A stretch of 47,237 nucleotides of DNA from Campylobacterota bacterium (GTDB lineage: Bacteria; Campylobacterota; Campylobacteria; Campylobacterales; Sulfurimonadaceae), in NCBI GenBank assembly GCA_013607635.1, contig VCAY01000008.1, forward strand, positions 1 through 47,237, read 5' to 3'. Positions 1 through 7,872 of the stretch are shown here, piece after piece. Under the pieces are notes generated by a model. The model was not told the DNA's origin, did no database searches, and was given only the letters and a program-made list of their open reading frames with translations. Numbering within the stretch: position 1 is the first letter of the stretch; every line of letters starts with the position of its first letter. Position numbers and translations under genes: made by a program.

Positions 1-21
1 CCATTTCTACCATCCTTTTAA

Positions 22-234
22 TTTTTTTGCAATCATAGTCAATTTGGAATTTACAGAAATTATTTTACACTACCAGATTTTTTAGTAGATGAGAAATATA
101 CTTTTGAAATAGGTGGTAAAAATAAAGGGTTTGAACAGATTAAAAGTATTGAAAATTCTTATGTAGTAGCAGATGGGATAGAAGTTGGTTTTAAAAATAA
201 GTTGCCATTGTGGCTGTTTGGATTTCTTTACTAA
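22..234 (+). pseudogene. C-terminal remnant of an AAA ATPase (DUF4143-type)
   Basis: The frame ending at TAA 232-234 encodes DFLVDEKYTFEIGGKNKGF and ends in PLWLFGFLY. I recognise this as the usual C-terminal tail of the AAA ATPases with a DUF4143 C-terminus that are common in Campylobacterota. The same frame has a TAA at 19-21, and the roughly 16 codons after it (FFCNHSQFGIYRNYF) do not look like the family. The gene therefore appears truncated or disrupted rather than simply cut by the window edge. Without its Walker motifs it cannot be an active ATPase. Family assignment is from memory of the tail motif; the pseudogene call rests on the in-frame stop. Confidence 0.6.
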
Positions 235-273
235 GGAGCTAAATTTTTATTAAATTTCATTTTTTTGCGAAAT

Positions 274-279
274 TATAGT
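274..279 (+). promoter_or_regulatory. Candidate -10 (TATAGT) for the 316 gene
   Basis: TATAGT lies 37 bases before the ATG at 316, in an AT-rich stretch with no recognisable -35. This is typical of Campylobacterota sigma-70 promoters. The assignment is by sequence likeness only. Confidence 0.35.
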
Positions 280-315
280 AAAAAAAGAGTACTATGTGAA
301 AAAAATTATAGGTAG

Positions 316-801
316 ATGGAAAGATTAATGAAACAAGAGAGTTACGAACTTTTTGCTGCCGGCAGTGTAGAGCAGATTGTCAAGCAGATTGGCGATGAGC
401 TTGAGAAAAGAAATGAGTCCCCTTTTTGGAAAGAGAAAGTTGCACCTTTTAGTAAGGCGATTTTATCTGTTTTGATTCCTTTGCGAGATAATGGCATACT
501 TTTTGACCCCCAAGGGGATAAACAAGAGAGATTAACGCCTGAGCTTTTTTTTGAGTGGAGTGATTTTGTATCACTTAAGATGTTACTTTTTACCATAACA
601 GCATCGAATGAGGTAGGTGTTTTGCAAAGAACAAAGCTAAGTGAAGAGGATTGTGCAAAATATCAAGAGATCGATCTGGAAAAATTGGCAAGTTATCTTG
701 GCAAATACAGTGTCAATCTTGAAAACGAAGCGTTTGACTTTCCCATCGCAAACTACAACCTGCATCAGGGTGTTAGCAATGTTATAAAGTCACTGCTTTA
801 G
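316..801 (+). CDS. Hypothetical protein, 161 aa
   Basis: I do not recognise this protein. It is soluble-looking, with no signal peptide or membrane segment, rich in Glu/Lys helices in its first 50 residues, and has a more hydrophobic middle (AILSVLIPLRDNGILFDPQG). Either ATG 316 or ATG 328 could be the start; the second has GGAAAG four bases upstream and would give 157 aa. The 3' end overlaps the convergent rhodanese gene by 12 bases. Codon use and length suggest a real gene, probably a lineage-specific one. No function is proposed. Confidence 0.7.
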   Translation: MERLMKQESYELFAAGSVEQIVKQIGDELEKRNESPFWKEKVAPFSKAILSVLIPLRDNGILFDPQGDKQERLTPELFFEWSDFVSLKMLLFTITASNEVGVLQRTKLSEEDCAKYQEIDLEKLASYLGKYSVNLENEAFDFPIANYNLHQGVSNVIKSLL

Positions 802-1185
802 AGGGTATGTCGGGAGTTTTAAAACTTTTGTAGCGTAATCCATCCCACCTTTGAGACTGATCACCTTATAACCGAGTTTTTCTGCCATCCAATGACCAAC
901 CAAGGATGTTCTACTGCCTGTATGGCAGATGATAGCAAAGGGCTTTGTGGTATCTACTTTGGCGTTGAGTTCTTGTAAAAAACGGTTAATATTGTACCCA
1001 CCTCGTGTGTCAAAGAACATGATGGGTATGGCACCTTTGAGCAGTCCCGTTTGTTGCCACTCCGGTGGTGTTCTAATATCAACGATGGGGATGTTGGAAT
1101 CAAGCAACTCTTTTGTGATGTACTCGCTTTTATACTCAGCAAAAAGTGATAATGTGAAAATGAGTAGTACTATTATTTTTTTCAA
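790..1185 (-). CDS. Secreted single-domain rhodanese-like sulfurtransferase
   Basis: The sequence is a single rhodanese domain of about 110 residues behind a signal peptide (KKIIVLLIFTLSLFA). Family marks are VDIRTPPEWQ near the N-terminus and the active-site loop ICHTGSRT, with the catalytic Cys that carries persulfide in active rhodaneses. It is therefore probably a periplasmic thiosulfate or polysulfide sulfurtransferase, or a sulfur carrier. The ORF track starts at a TTG at 1197. The TTG at 1185 fits better: it has GGAG six bases upstream and opens directly into the signal peptide, giving 131 aa. It overlaps the convergent gene at 316-801 by 12 bases. The physiological sulfur donor cannot be read from the sequence. 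Confidence 0.85.
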   Translation of the reverse strand: MKKIIVLLIFTLSLFAEYKSEYITKELLDSNIPIVDIRTPPEWQQTGLLKGAIPIMFFDTRGGYNINRFLQELNAKVDTTKPFAIICHTGSRTSLVGHWMAEKLGYKVISLKGGMDYATKVLKLPTYPLKQ

Positions 1186-1210
1186 GGTAAACTCCAAAAT
1201 CGATTCATGC

Positions 1211-1216
1211 TACAAT
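1211..1216 (+). promoter_or_regulatory. Candidate -10 (TACAAT) for the 1246 gene
   Basis: TACAAT sits 35 bases before ATG 1246 in the short divergent gap between the rhodanese gene and this gene. No -35 is visible. Confidence 0.4.
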
Positions 1217-1245
1217 TATAACTATGTAAAACTAATGAGGTGACA

Positions 1246-1617
1246 ATGGCAGCATCAACAAAAGCGATACAGAATGCGCAAAGAGTTCGTTATATTCGAG
1301 CTTTGGAGCGATTCCATAAAACGATCCACACTTTCTTGGCAAAAAATGAGACAATTACCAAAGAGGCTTTGGATAAAAAGATAGACAATGCGTTCAAGCT
1401 TTTAAGCAGGGTTGAAGAGGTGCAACTTTACAAAGGGGAGTTGCAAGATTTACAAACTCTTGTCAAAAAGATGATAGCATCCAAACAGAGCGATGAAGAT
1501 ATACAGCAGATTCGCTCAGACCTGCTTTATGGATGTAACCAGTTAGATAAAAGGAGAAATGCCAGAAAGTATAAAAAGCAAAAACACTCAAACTCCCACT
1601 ATGAGGAGTTTGCATAA
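1246..1617 (+). CDS. Hypothetical helical protein, 123 aa
   Basis: This is an unrecognised small, basic, probably all-helical protein. It has no signal or membrane segment and a Lys/Arg/His-rich C-terminus (RRNARKYKKQKHSNSHYEEFA). The ORF track begins at GTG 1240. ATG 1246 is preferred because GAGG/AGGTGA lies just before it at the right distance, giving 123 aa. It is convergent with the broken chemoreceptor gene, with 8 bases between the two stop codons. It could be a small nucleic-acid or ribosome-associated protein given its charge, but that is only a guess. Confidence 0.7.
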   Translation: MAASTKAIQNAQRVRYIRALERFHKTIHTFLAKNETITKEALDKKIDNAFKLLSRVEEVQLYKGELQDLQTLVKKMIASKQSDEDIQQIRSDLLYGCNQLDKRRNARKYKKQKHSNSHYEEFA

Positions 1618-1625
1618 GAGGGTAG

Positions 1626-3178
1626 TTACTGTTTTGCCTCCTCAAGCATCGCTTCAAGAATCCCAAAGAGTCTATTGGAAGCTTCCTCCATCGCTTCAAA
1701 GTTTTTGATGATCTCATCTTCGGCATCAAGAATGTTAAGTTCTGGATCTTCTGCTTCAAGGTATGCAAGGTTTTTGTTGGCATTGGTGTGTACAATGTTG
1801 TGAGGCTGTTCAAGTGCTGTATATGCTTGTGTTGTACCAAAACGCTCTCTCCCCTCTCCTTCATACCATTTACCAAGGTTACACTGGTGATGATTGACCG
1901 GTTTGAGCATCTGTTTTTGCGAGATGAGGGAGTTGTAGGCGCGCGATTTGTAAAGAATGTGATCAATTTTTGCAAGAACAGTAAAGATACTGTTCTCCAT
2001 ATTGATAGACTGGTGAACATTATCAAGTGCGCTCGAGCTAAGCTCAACAAGTGTACTTTCAAACTGTTCGATTTTTTCAGTTGATTTGTCAACAGTCTCT
2101 TTTATCACTTCGGAACTCTCCTGGATCTCACCCGCACGCGCTGCTTCAATCGCCGCGTTGAGTGCAAGAAGGTTGGTTTGATCTGCAATATCTGTGATGA
2201 GGTCAATAACGGTCGTGATGCTTGCTGTTTGGTTGGCAAGCTCCTCGATGTTGCCGTTGTTGATGTTAACATGCTCGTTGAGTTGGTGCAACTCTTCAAC
2301 GACAGTTGTGATATTGTCACGAGAATCGTTCGCAAGGCGTGAGGCATCGTTGGTAGAGGCGGTTACACTTTTGAGACTCTCAATGTTATGTTTGAGGTCT
2401 GACTGGATGATAGTAAGCGACTCGGTCACCTGTACACCCATAGCACTTAGTTTTGCGTTTAAAAGGTCGATCTTGAGGCGGATATTTTGCTCTTTCATAA
2501 AATTGATTGTTTGTTCTACATTGCTCACAGCTTCTAAAAATGCACCACTAAGCCCCTCTTTGTTGATAGGTTTGCTAAAGTCACCTTTTGAGGCATTGCT
2601 AATAGATGTAATCACCTCAGAGATACCTCTCTCAATGTGCTCAATCAGTCGCATCAGTGATTTACCCATATAGTCTAGTTCTGTGTTTCCGCTGATGCGA
2701 ACCTCACTTTTTTTGCTAAAGTCACCTTCGGAAGTGGTATCGATAAGAGATCGGAAGCGATTAAGTCCACCGATAATTCCCTTTCTAATCTTCCAACTAA
2801 TAAAGGTGAGAGGAGTTTGTGATACTTTTCGTAGTTTTGTTCTTTATTGTTTGCAATCTGCTCAGGTGTTAAAGAATCAAGGTAGCTGTATGCCTGAGGA
2901 ATAAATGTCATGGTTGATTTTTTAGAGTTTTGTAGCAGAGTGTAGTCTGCATCACCGCCTAGCATAATATCTCGGTCATTACGGCTGATGTAGTTCATCC
3001 TTTTTTCTATGTCATAAATTGCCAATGATGTTTCGATTGACTTGTTTTTTATGACACGGAACTCACCCTCCATATCTCCAAATGCATAGTAAGTAAAACC
3101 AGCCGCACTGACAAGTGATATGGTGACAATAGCTATGAGAAACCACATCTGTGTTTTGATGGTTGTATTTCTAAACAT
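1626..3178 (-). pseudogene. Methyl-accepting chemotaxis protein with CZB domain, broken by deletions and a frameshift
   Basis: Two ORFs (2675-3178 and 1626-2669) are one former chemoreceptor. The upstream piece has TM1 (WFLIAIVTISLVSAAGFTYYAF) and part of the periplasmic ligand domain. The downstream frame is open well before its annotated ATG and supplies ISWKIRKGIIGGLNRF, the HAMP region, the methylation helices and a C-terminal zinc-binding CZB domain (HHQCNLGKWYEGEG). The frames switch near 2805-2825, and the rest of the periplasmic domain and TM2 are missing there. A second, in-frame loss follows EAARAGE: the nearly invariant HGRGFAVVADEVRKLAE tip that contacts CheA/CheW is absent and the sequence jumps to IQESSEV. 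A shorter periplasmic loss after GGDAD is possible. The product cannot be a normal receptor, although the CZB half might still be translated. Confidence 0.85.
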
Positions 3179-3248
3179 GCACTTTTTGTCGTTTTAGGGC
3201 ATTGTAACATAATAAAAAAAATATTTCTATAAAATTACATTTTTTCTA

Positions 3249-3257
3249 TGATAAAAT
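3249..3257 (+). promoter_or_regulatory. Extended -10 (TGATAAAAT) upstream of mscS
   Basis: TG-A-TAAAAT forms an extended -10 about 115 bases before the mscS ATG and 25 bases before the small leader ORF. It would give a leader of roughly 100 bases. Call by sequence likeness only. Confidence 0.4.
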
Positions 3258-3281
3258 ACATAAAAATTTTAGAAGGTGATC

Positions 3282-3341
3282 GTGACACTGGCAGAAAAAG
3301 AGATTAAAAAGTTTGAAAGGGGAGATTGTGTACAGGAGTAG
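3282..3341 (+). CDS. Possible 19-codon leader ORF before mscS
   Basis: A GTG preceded by AAGGTGATC, an excellent match to the anti-Shine-Dalgarno tail, opens a 19-codon frame (VTLAEKEIKKFERGDCVQE) ending at TAG 3339-3341. It is in the same frame as mscS. It could be a translated leader peptide, the stub of a degraded gene, or chance. The strong ribosome site is the only positive evidence. Confidence 0.25.
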   Translation: MTLAEKEIKKFERGDCVQE

Positions 3342-3371
3342 ATGGTATGATCGCTGAGGGGATATAGGCAG

Positions 3372-4568
3372 ATGCAAAGAGTTTGGAGTTTTTTTTTAGA
3401 AGATTTTGCACAGAAGATATCTCCATGGCTTGGTGATTATGGGGTTGGCGTAGCAAAACTGCTTTTTGTTCTGCTGTTGATCTTGATCGTTTTTGTGGTA
3501 AGGCGGTTGTTTGTGATGGGTTTAAAGTTTGCACTTTTGCGAATAGAACTCTTTAAAGATGCGACTACTCATATTCTCGAGAGATTGCCACGGACCATCA
3601 ATCTTCTTTTTATTGTGATCAACAGCAATATGATTGTATATATCTACAATGATTTTAGCTCGATTGTTGCAGTAACGAGATTTTTTAATATGTTGTATGC
3701 GATCATAGAAATATATATCGTTTACACCATTGTGAATACTGCAATAGCGGTTAAGTTAAGTAGTTTTAATCCACATCGACACCATTTGAAGAGAGATGTT
3801 GTCAACGTTGGTATTAAAATTATGAACTTTATAATCTTCTTAATGGGTCTTTTAGTAGTGCTTTATTTTGCCGGTGTTGATCTTACGGCTGTACTCTCAG
3901 GTCTTGGGATTGGTGGTTTTGCTCTGGCATTTGCAGCTAAAGATACCATCTCAAACTTTTTTGGTACACTTTCAGTTCTTTTTTCTGATGTTTTTTCCCA
4001 AGGGGACTGGATCGAAATAGATGGCAAAGAGGGGACGGTTGTTGAGATAGGACTGCGTGTGACAACGATCCGCACTTTTGATAACGCGCTCATCTCAATC
4101 CCTAACGGCATTTTTGCATCTAAAGATGTGAAAAACTGGAATAAGCGTAAAGTTGGGCGTCGGATTAAGATGAATATTGGTGTTACATATAACTCCAAAG
4201 TGCAAGATATCCAAAATGCAGTCAAGCAGATAAGACAGATGTTGTTGCAGCATCCAGATATTGCGACACCAAATACAAAATATGAACATGCGCATCATCA
4301 CAGTACAAAACTGGTCTCAAAAGATGATCTTGAAGGGGTTAAAACCACACTTCTAGTCTATCTTGATACTTTTGCAGATTCAAGCATCAATATCTTGGTG
4401 TATTGTTTTTCCAAGTCGGTCAAATGGGAAGATTGGTTACAAACAAAAGAGGATGTGATGCATAAGATCATGGAGATTATTGAGCAAAACAATTTAAGTT
4501 TTGCATTCCCATCACTCTCTATCTATGATGAAACGCGTTGTAAAAAGGATAATACAAATGATGAATGA
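3372..4568 (+). CDS. MscS-family small-conductance mechanosensitive channel
   Basis: This is a 398-residue inner-membrane protein with several N-terminal membrane segments (LLFVLLLILIVFVVRRLF and others). The family pore helix is LSGLGIGGFALAFAAKDTIS, followed by the MscS beta domain (GDWIEIDGKEGTVVEIGLR, then FDNALISIPN). The C-terminal cytoplasmic cage domain extends to about residue 385. Members open under membrane tension to release solutes on hypo-osmotic shock. The start ATG follows GAGGGG at a slightly long distance. The 3' end overlaps the next gene by 11 bases, so the two are probably co-translated. It is longer than E. coli MscS (286 aa) because of extra N-terminal helices. The substrate or partner is not indicated. 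Confidence 0.92.
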   Translation: MQRVWSFFLEDFAQKISPWLGDYGVGVAKLLFVLLLILIVFVVRRLFVMGLKFALLRIELFKDATTHILERLPRTINLLFIVINSNMIVYIYNDFSSIVAVTRFFNMLYAIIEIYIVYTIVNTAIAVKLSSFNPHRHHLKRDVVNVGIKIMNFIIFLMGLLVVLYFAGVDLTAVLSGLGIGGFALAFAAKDTISNFFGTLSVLFSDVFSQGDWIEIDGKEGTVVEIGLRVTTIRTFDNALISIPNGIFASKDVKNWNKRKVGRRIKMNIGVTYNSKVQDIQNAVKQIRQMLLQHPDIATPNTKYEHAHHHSTKLVSKDDLEGVKTTLLVYLDTFADSSINILVYCFSKSVKWEDWLQTKEDVMHKIMEIIEQNNLSFAFPSLSIYDETRCKKDNTNDE

Positions 4569-5313
4569 AGAGAATAGAATCTCTACACAGACAAAACTGT
4601 TTGGCTATATTGGTGAACATGCCGGTGCAAGCAGATTTTGTGCTGTGCTTAATAAAAATTTTAAACAAAATGGTGATGATGCGATGATTATCCCGATGAA
4701 TATTCGAGAAGATGATCTCTATTTTACCCTAAGCAATATGAAAAACTCCCATCTTAACGGTGCCGTGATATCGAGTGAATATGTTAGCGATGTTGTCGAT
4801 ATTTTAGATGATGCGCCTGCATTAGTGAGCAAAAGCGGGATGTGTGACATCATCTACAAAGAGGTAAATCGCCTAAGGGGAGATCTTTTTAGTATAAGAG
4901 TCTTGATAGAGCACCTTAAAGATCTGTGTGCATCTAAGATAGCCATTATAGGAGTTAACCCCTATGCGAAGGCATTTTCGTTTCTTGCATGTGGTTTTAA
5001 TGTGAGCTATTTTCACGATAACCTTGAGGCGTTAATGGAGTTTTCCAAGCAAACGCAACAGGATGATATCGATATGAACCGTATCGCTTTGGATATGCCC
5101 GTTGATCTCTCAGAGTTTGATGTTGTGCTTGATTTTTCAGATTTTGATTCACTTACGATGGTACAAGCACTTGGAAAAAACAATTTTGATATGAAAAACA
5201 CGAAACAGTTTTCAGCACTCAAACAAAGAGCATCAGAGTTAGAAGCTACATACACAAGTTATGATGCTATGCTCGAGCAGCTTACAGATAAAGTGTATCA
5301 GTTGATCCACTGA
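4558..5313 (+). CDS. Shikimate-dehydrogenase-like protein lacking the catalytic lysine
   Basis: The first 70 residues (KLFGYIGEHAGASRFCAVLN, then AMIIPMNIREDDLYFTLSNM) follow the AroE substrate-binding domain pattern. A Rossmann-like segment follows (SKIAIIGVNPYAKAFSFLACG). The motif that carries the catalytic Lys in AroE (NVTxPHK) reads GAVISSEY here, so the Lys is gone, and I see no matching catalytic Asp. It is therefore probably not a working shikimate dehydrogenase but a paralogue with a binding or unknown role. The ORF track start at 4501 lies deep inside mscS. ATG 4558 (or 4561), with AAAAAGG 6-9 bases upstream, is a better start and gives 251 aa. It overlaps the convergent pgpA by 16 bases. 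Confidence 0.7.
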   Translation: MMNEENRISTQTKLFGYIGEHAGASRFCAVLNKNFKQNGDDAMIIPMNIREDDLYFTLSNMKNSHLNGAVISSEYVSDVVDILDDAPALVSKSGMCDIIYKEVNRLRGDLFSIRVLIEHLKDLCASKIAIIGVNPYAKAFSFLACGFNVSYFHDNLEALMEFSKQTQQDDIDMNRIALDMPVDLSEFDVVLDFSDFDSLTMVQALGKNNFDMKNTKQFSALKQRASELEATYTSYDAMLEQLTDKVYQLIH

Positions 5314-5807
5314 GATAGCTGTAGCCACCCCTGCCAAAGGAGTGCAGAAGAGATTCCCGCTGCAAATCCGGCGATGATATCATCTCCCATCACACCAATG
5401 CCACCTTTGGCTTCACGGTCAATACGACCAATAATAGAGGGCTTGGTGATATCAAAATAACGAAAAAGTAAAAACGACAATAGAGATTGGATCAAAAAGC
5501 CATTGTCAAGATTACTTACTTCAGAGAAACTGACACTCAATGCCGGCGCAACACTAAGTGCAAACCACATACCGGCAAGCTCATCGATCACAATCTGTTG
5601 ATTGTCATGGATTGCACTCTCTTTTTCATATCTGTTAATCTGTTCGATTGCTATTACAGAGACAAGTAAGGCGGCTAGAAAAAGTGTTGTGACATCCATT
5701 GTAATAAGAATCAACATCCCAAGAGGAAGAGAGACCAGAGTACCGATGGTGCCGGGAGCTTTTGGTGAGAGTCCGCTGTACCCCACTGTTAAAAAAAACC
5801 AACGCAT
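5298..5807 (-). CDS. pgpA: Phosphatidylglycerophosphatase A
   Basis: The protein has the PgpA opening GYSGLSPKAPGTIGTLVSLP, the conserved acidic segment VIDELAGMWFAL, and membrane helices over most of its 169 residues, which is the normal size. It removes the phosphate from phosphatidylglycerol-phosphate in the inner membrane, the last step of phosphatidylglycerol synthesis. It is the last gene of the minus-strand string ispDF, regulator, sulfurylase-like, pgpA, with 9 bases after the preceding gene. As I recall, the C. jejuni cluster Cj1607-Cj1610 has the same order. It overlaps the convergent AroE-like gene by 16 bases. Confidence 0.92.
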   Translation of the reverse strand: MRWFFLTVGYSGLSPKAPGTIGTLVSLPLGMLILITMDVTTLFLAALLVSVIAIEQINRYEKESAIHDNQQIVIDELAGMWFALSVAPALSVSFSEVSNLDNGFLIQSLLSFLLFRYFDITKPSIIGRIDREAKGGIGVMGDDIIAGFAAGISSALLWQGWLQLSQWIN

Positions 5808-5816
5808 AGAGAAACC

Positions 5817-7007
5817 TTATGTGAGAGATGTTGTTTGGTAGAGTTTCATCAACTCAAGGTAGAAATCGCGCTCTGTATGCTCTTCCAAAAGACCTGTTAC
5901 AGGGAACGTGTCATAATAGAGTTTTTCAAGGTTTTTAAATCTATTTGGAAAAAGTTTTGAAAGGATAAAAGAGGAGATCTCTTTTCTAATGAGAACCGCA
6001 GGAGGTAAAAGACCATATTCGAGTATCTCAAGGATCGAGTCTGCATGGTATGATATCTGATGGTGTTGTCCGTGTGGGCAAGTGTTTTTACTTACGAGTG
6101 TTCGACATTCGTTGCAATATACATATTCGCTAGCTACAGATATTTCAATATCTATTCCAACAACTTTGTCAATGATCGATTTATTGGAGTTGCAATCGTA
6201 AAACATCCCAAGTCCCGCATGGTTACGTCCAACTGTTAGTCTATCACATTCATAGTTTTTTGCGACAATCGCATCGATGATGATCTCGTTGTATCCGGCA
6301 AAGATATAACTATTTTCAAGTGGTACAACCACAACACGGTTTTTTGGAAGATAGTTGTTGATAAAGTACTCCAGCGCTTCTTTTCGTATCTCGAAATTTA
6401 AGTGAGCACTGTTGTATGGTTTCAAAAGAAAAATGACGAGTAAATCGGTAGTTTCAAGTGTCTGGCGTATCAACCTTTCATGTGCTCGATGTAGAGGGTT
6501 GGCTCCCATCATTAGCGATGTGACATGTTTGGCGTCAACAGCTTTTTTTGCCTTTTGGATTATCTGCTTACATTCATTTGGCTTTGGATTCATGAGTTGA
6601 TACTCTCCAGAAACTGCCCATGAACCCAACCTTTTAACAGTCGCCATAACACCGGGATGTGTTGGATCATTTGTCCCATAGATATGTTTGACACGCTCTT
6701 TAGGATCTATTTGATATACCTCTTCAACACTCAAAAGAGCATACTCTTCCCCTTCGCACAACAGCAACACCTCTTCACCGGTTTTGAGTGATTGGATCAC
6801 CTCCTCATTCTTTTTCCCAGAAGGTGCCAGGATAAAAGGGAAAGGGAAAGATTTACCATCAATTAGACCGGTACGAAGAATCTCTTGAGATTCTTCTTGG
6901 GTCATTAGTTTTGTCACGGGATACAAAAGCCCCTCTTGAAGCAAAGTAAGAGCAGAAGCTGCCTCTTTGTCGATATAAATAGTTTTATTTTTGTTTGATG
7001 ATGTCAT
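5817..7007 (-). CDS. ATP-sulfurylase-like nucleotidyltransferase
   Basis: This 396-residue protein has the two-part build of single-chain ATP sulfurylases: an N-terminal PUA-like domain to about residue 155, then an HIGH-type nucleotidyltransferase domain. The motifs are altered. The usual QxRNPxHRAHE reads MMGANPLHRAHE, so the sulfate-binding Arg is not present, and GRDHAG reads GRNHAG. The HRAHE ATP-binding core is kept. A Cys/His cluster (YCNECRTLVSKNTCPHGQHH) sits where related enzymes can carry a metal site. It may act on another oxyanion or be non-catalytic. It overlaps the regulator upstream by 23 bases, so the two are translationally coupled. As I recall, C. jejuni Cj1609 is the counterpart and is annotated as Sat. 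Confidence 0.75.
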   Translation of the reverse strand: MTSSNKNKTIYIDKEAASALTLLQEGLLYPVTKLMTQEESQEILRTGLIDGKSFPFPFILAPSGKKNEEVIQSLKTGEEVLLLCEGEEYALLSVEEVYQIDPKERVKHIYGTNDPTHPGVMATVKRLGSWAVSGEYQLMNPKPNECKQIIQKAKKAVDAKHVTSLMMGANPLHRAHERLIRQTLETTDLLVIFLLKPYNSAHLNFEIRKEALEYFINNYLPKNRVVVVPLENSYIFAGYNEIIIDAIVAKNYECDRLTVGRNHAGLGMFYDCNSNKSIIDKVVGIDIEISVASEYVYCNECRTLVSKNTCPHGQHHQISYHADSILEILEYGLLPPAVLIRKEISSFILSKLFPNRFKNLEKLYYDTFPVTGLLEEHTERDFYLELMKLYQTTSLT

Positions 7008-7872
7008 ACTTTTTTCTTTTTTCCCAAAGACTTTTACGGCTGATTCCCAGTTTTTTTGAAAGTTCCGTATCGGGGTATTTGTCCTGATAATTGATCACAA
7101 TATACTTGACATAGTCCTCGATAGGGAGAATCTCGTTTTTGTCAAAGATATTGCTTTCGTTTTTGATCTCAATCACTTGATGTTGTACATCCTCTACTTT
7201 GTCTGTTGAGGCGATGATCGCTTTCTTACCGGTAATAAGATCGCAAAAGCGTTTTTTGTCGTTTTTTTTCAATGTTTGGTAATTGATTAGGTATATGATA
7301 CTGTTTTGTGGAAGATTTTCTATCTCTTGGAGTGCTTTTGGATCACTGAGTGTTACAAAATGTATCGGAAGGTTCTGTTTTTTAGCAAATTCAAAAGCAA
7401 ATGCATCGGCATATTTTTGAAAATTTGATGAGATGAAGAGTGGCAGTTCTATATTTTCAAGGCTGACCTCATTTTTTGCATTTTCAAAGGTGTAATCAAG
7501 ATATTTTTCATACGCCTCTGTTCGTTTTTTGAGCTTTTCATAATCTTGGTAATGATCGATCTTTCGCACAAGCTCTTCGATCATAAACGGTTTTAAGATG
7601 TAGTCTTTCGCTCCGGCACTGAGTGGTTTTGAAACAGTATCGTTGCTGATGTATGAAACCATTAAAATAACGATGGAGTTTTTAAAAGTCTCGATGACGG
7701 GATTGAAATCTTGACCGTTAATGTTTGTTGAGAGCAGCACCACATCGTAGTTGTTACCTCTAATGGCATCTTTTGTCGATGTACACATCTCACACACATG
7801 ACCCAATTCACCTAGTTTTGTTGCAATACTTTGTGCTAAATAGACTTCGTTTTCTATAATGAGTATCTTCAA
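6985..7872 (-). CDS. Atypical orphan response regulator, HP1021/Cj1608 type
   Basis: The N-terminal receiver domain (about residues 1-120) keeps LKPF but not the phospho-acceptor. The YDVVLLD position reads YDVVLLS, putting Ser48 where Asp should be, and the acidic pair is ENE. A middle domain resembles a decayed NtrC AAA region. The C-terminus is a Fis-like helix-turn-helix (TELSKKLGISRKSLWEKRKK). This domain order, the Ser, and the position between ispDF and a Sat-like gene match H. pylori HP1021 and C. jejuni Cj1608. Those are phosphorylation-independent regulators linked to DnaA-oriC control and redox response. The start is a TTG overlapping the ispDF stop (TTGA). I expect a DNA-binding regulator in the cytoplasm; its targets here are unknown. 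Confidence 0.85.
   Translation of the reverse strand: MKILIIENEVYLAQSIATKLGELGHVCEMCTSTKDAIRGNNYDVVLLSTNINGQDFNPVIETFKNSIVILMVSYISNDTVSKPLSAGAKDYILKPFMIEELVRKIDHYQDYEKLKKRTEAYEKYLDYTFENAKNEVSLENIELPLFISSNFQKYADAFAFEFAKKQNLPIHFVTLSDPKALQEIENLPQNSIIYLINYQTLKKNDKKRFCDLITGKKAIIASTDKVEDVQHQVIEIKNESNIFDKNEILPIEDYVKYIVINYQDKYPDTELSKKLGISRKSLWEKRKKYDIIKQK

Noticed and set aside
1-4. A minus-strand gene starting at the left edge (ATG after GGATGG)
   Set aside because: Only the start codon would lie in the window, so nothing supports it.
1463-2092. 209-aa minus-strand ORF overlapping the chemoreceptor
   Set aside because: It runs across the end of the CZB domain frame and into the 1246 gene; its composition is that of an out-of-frame reading.
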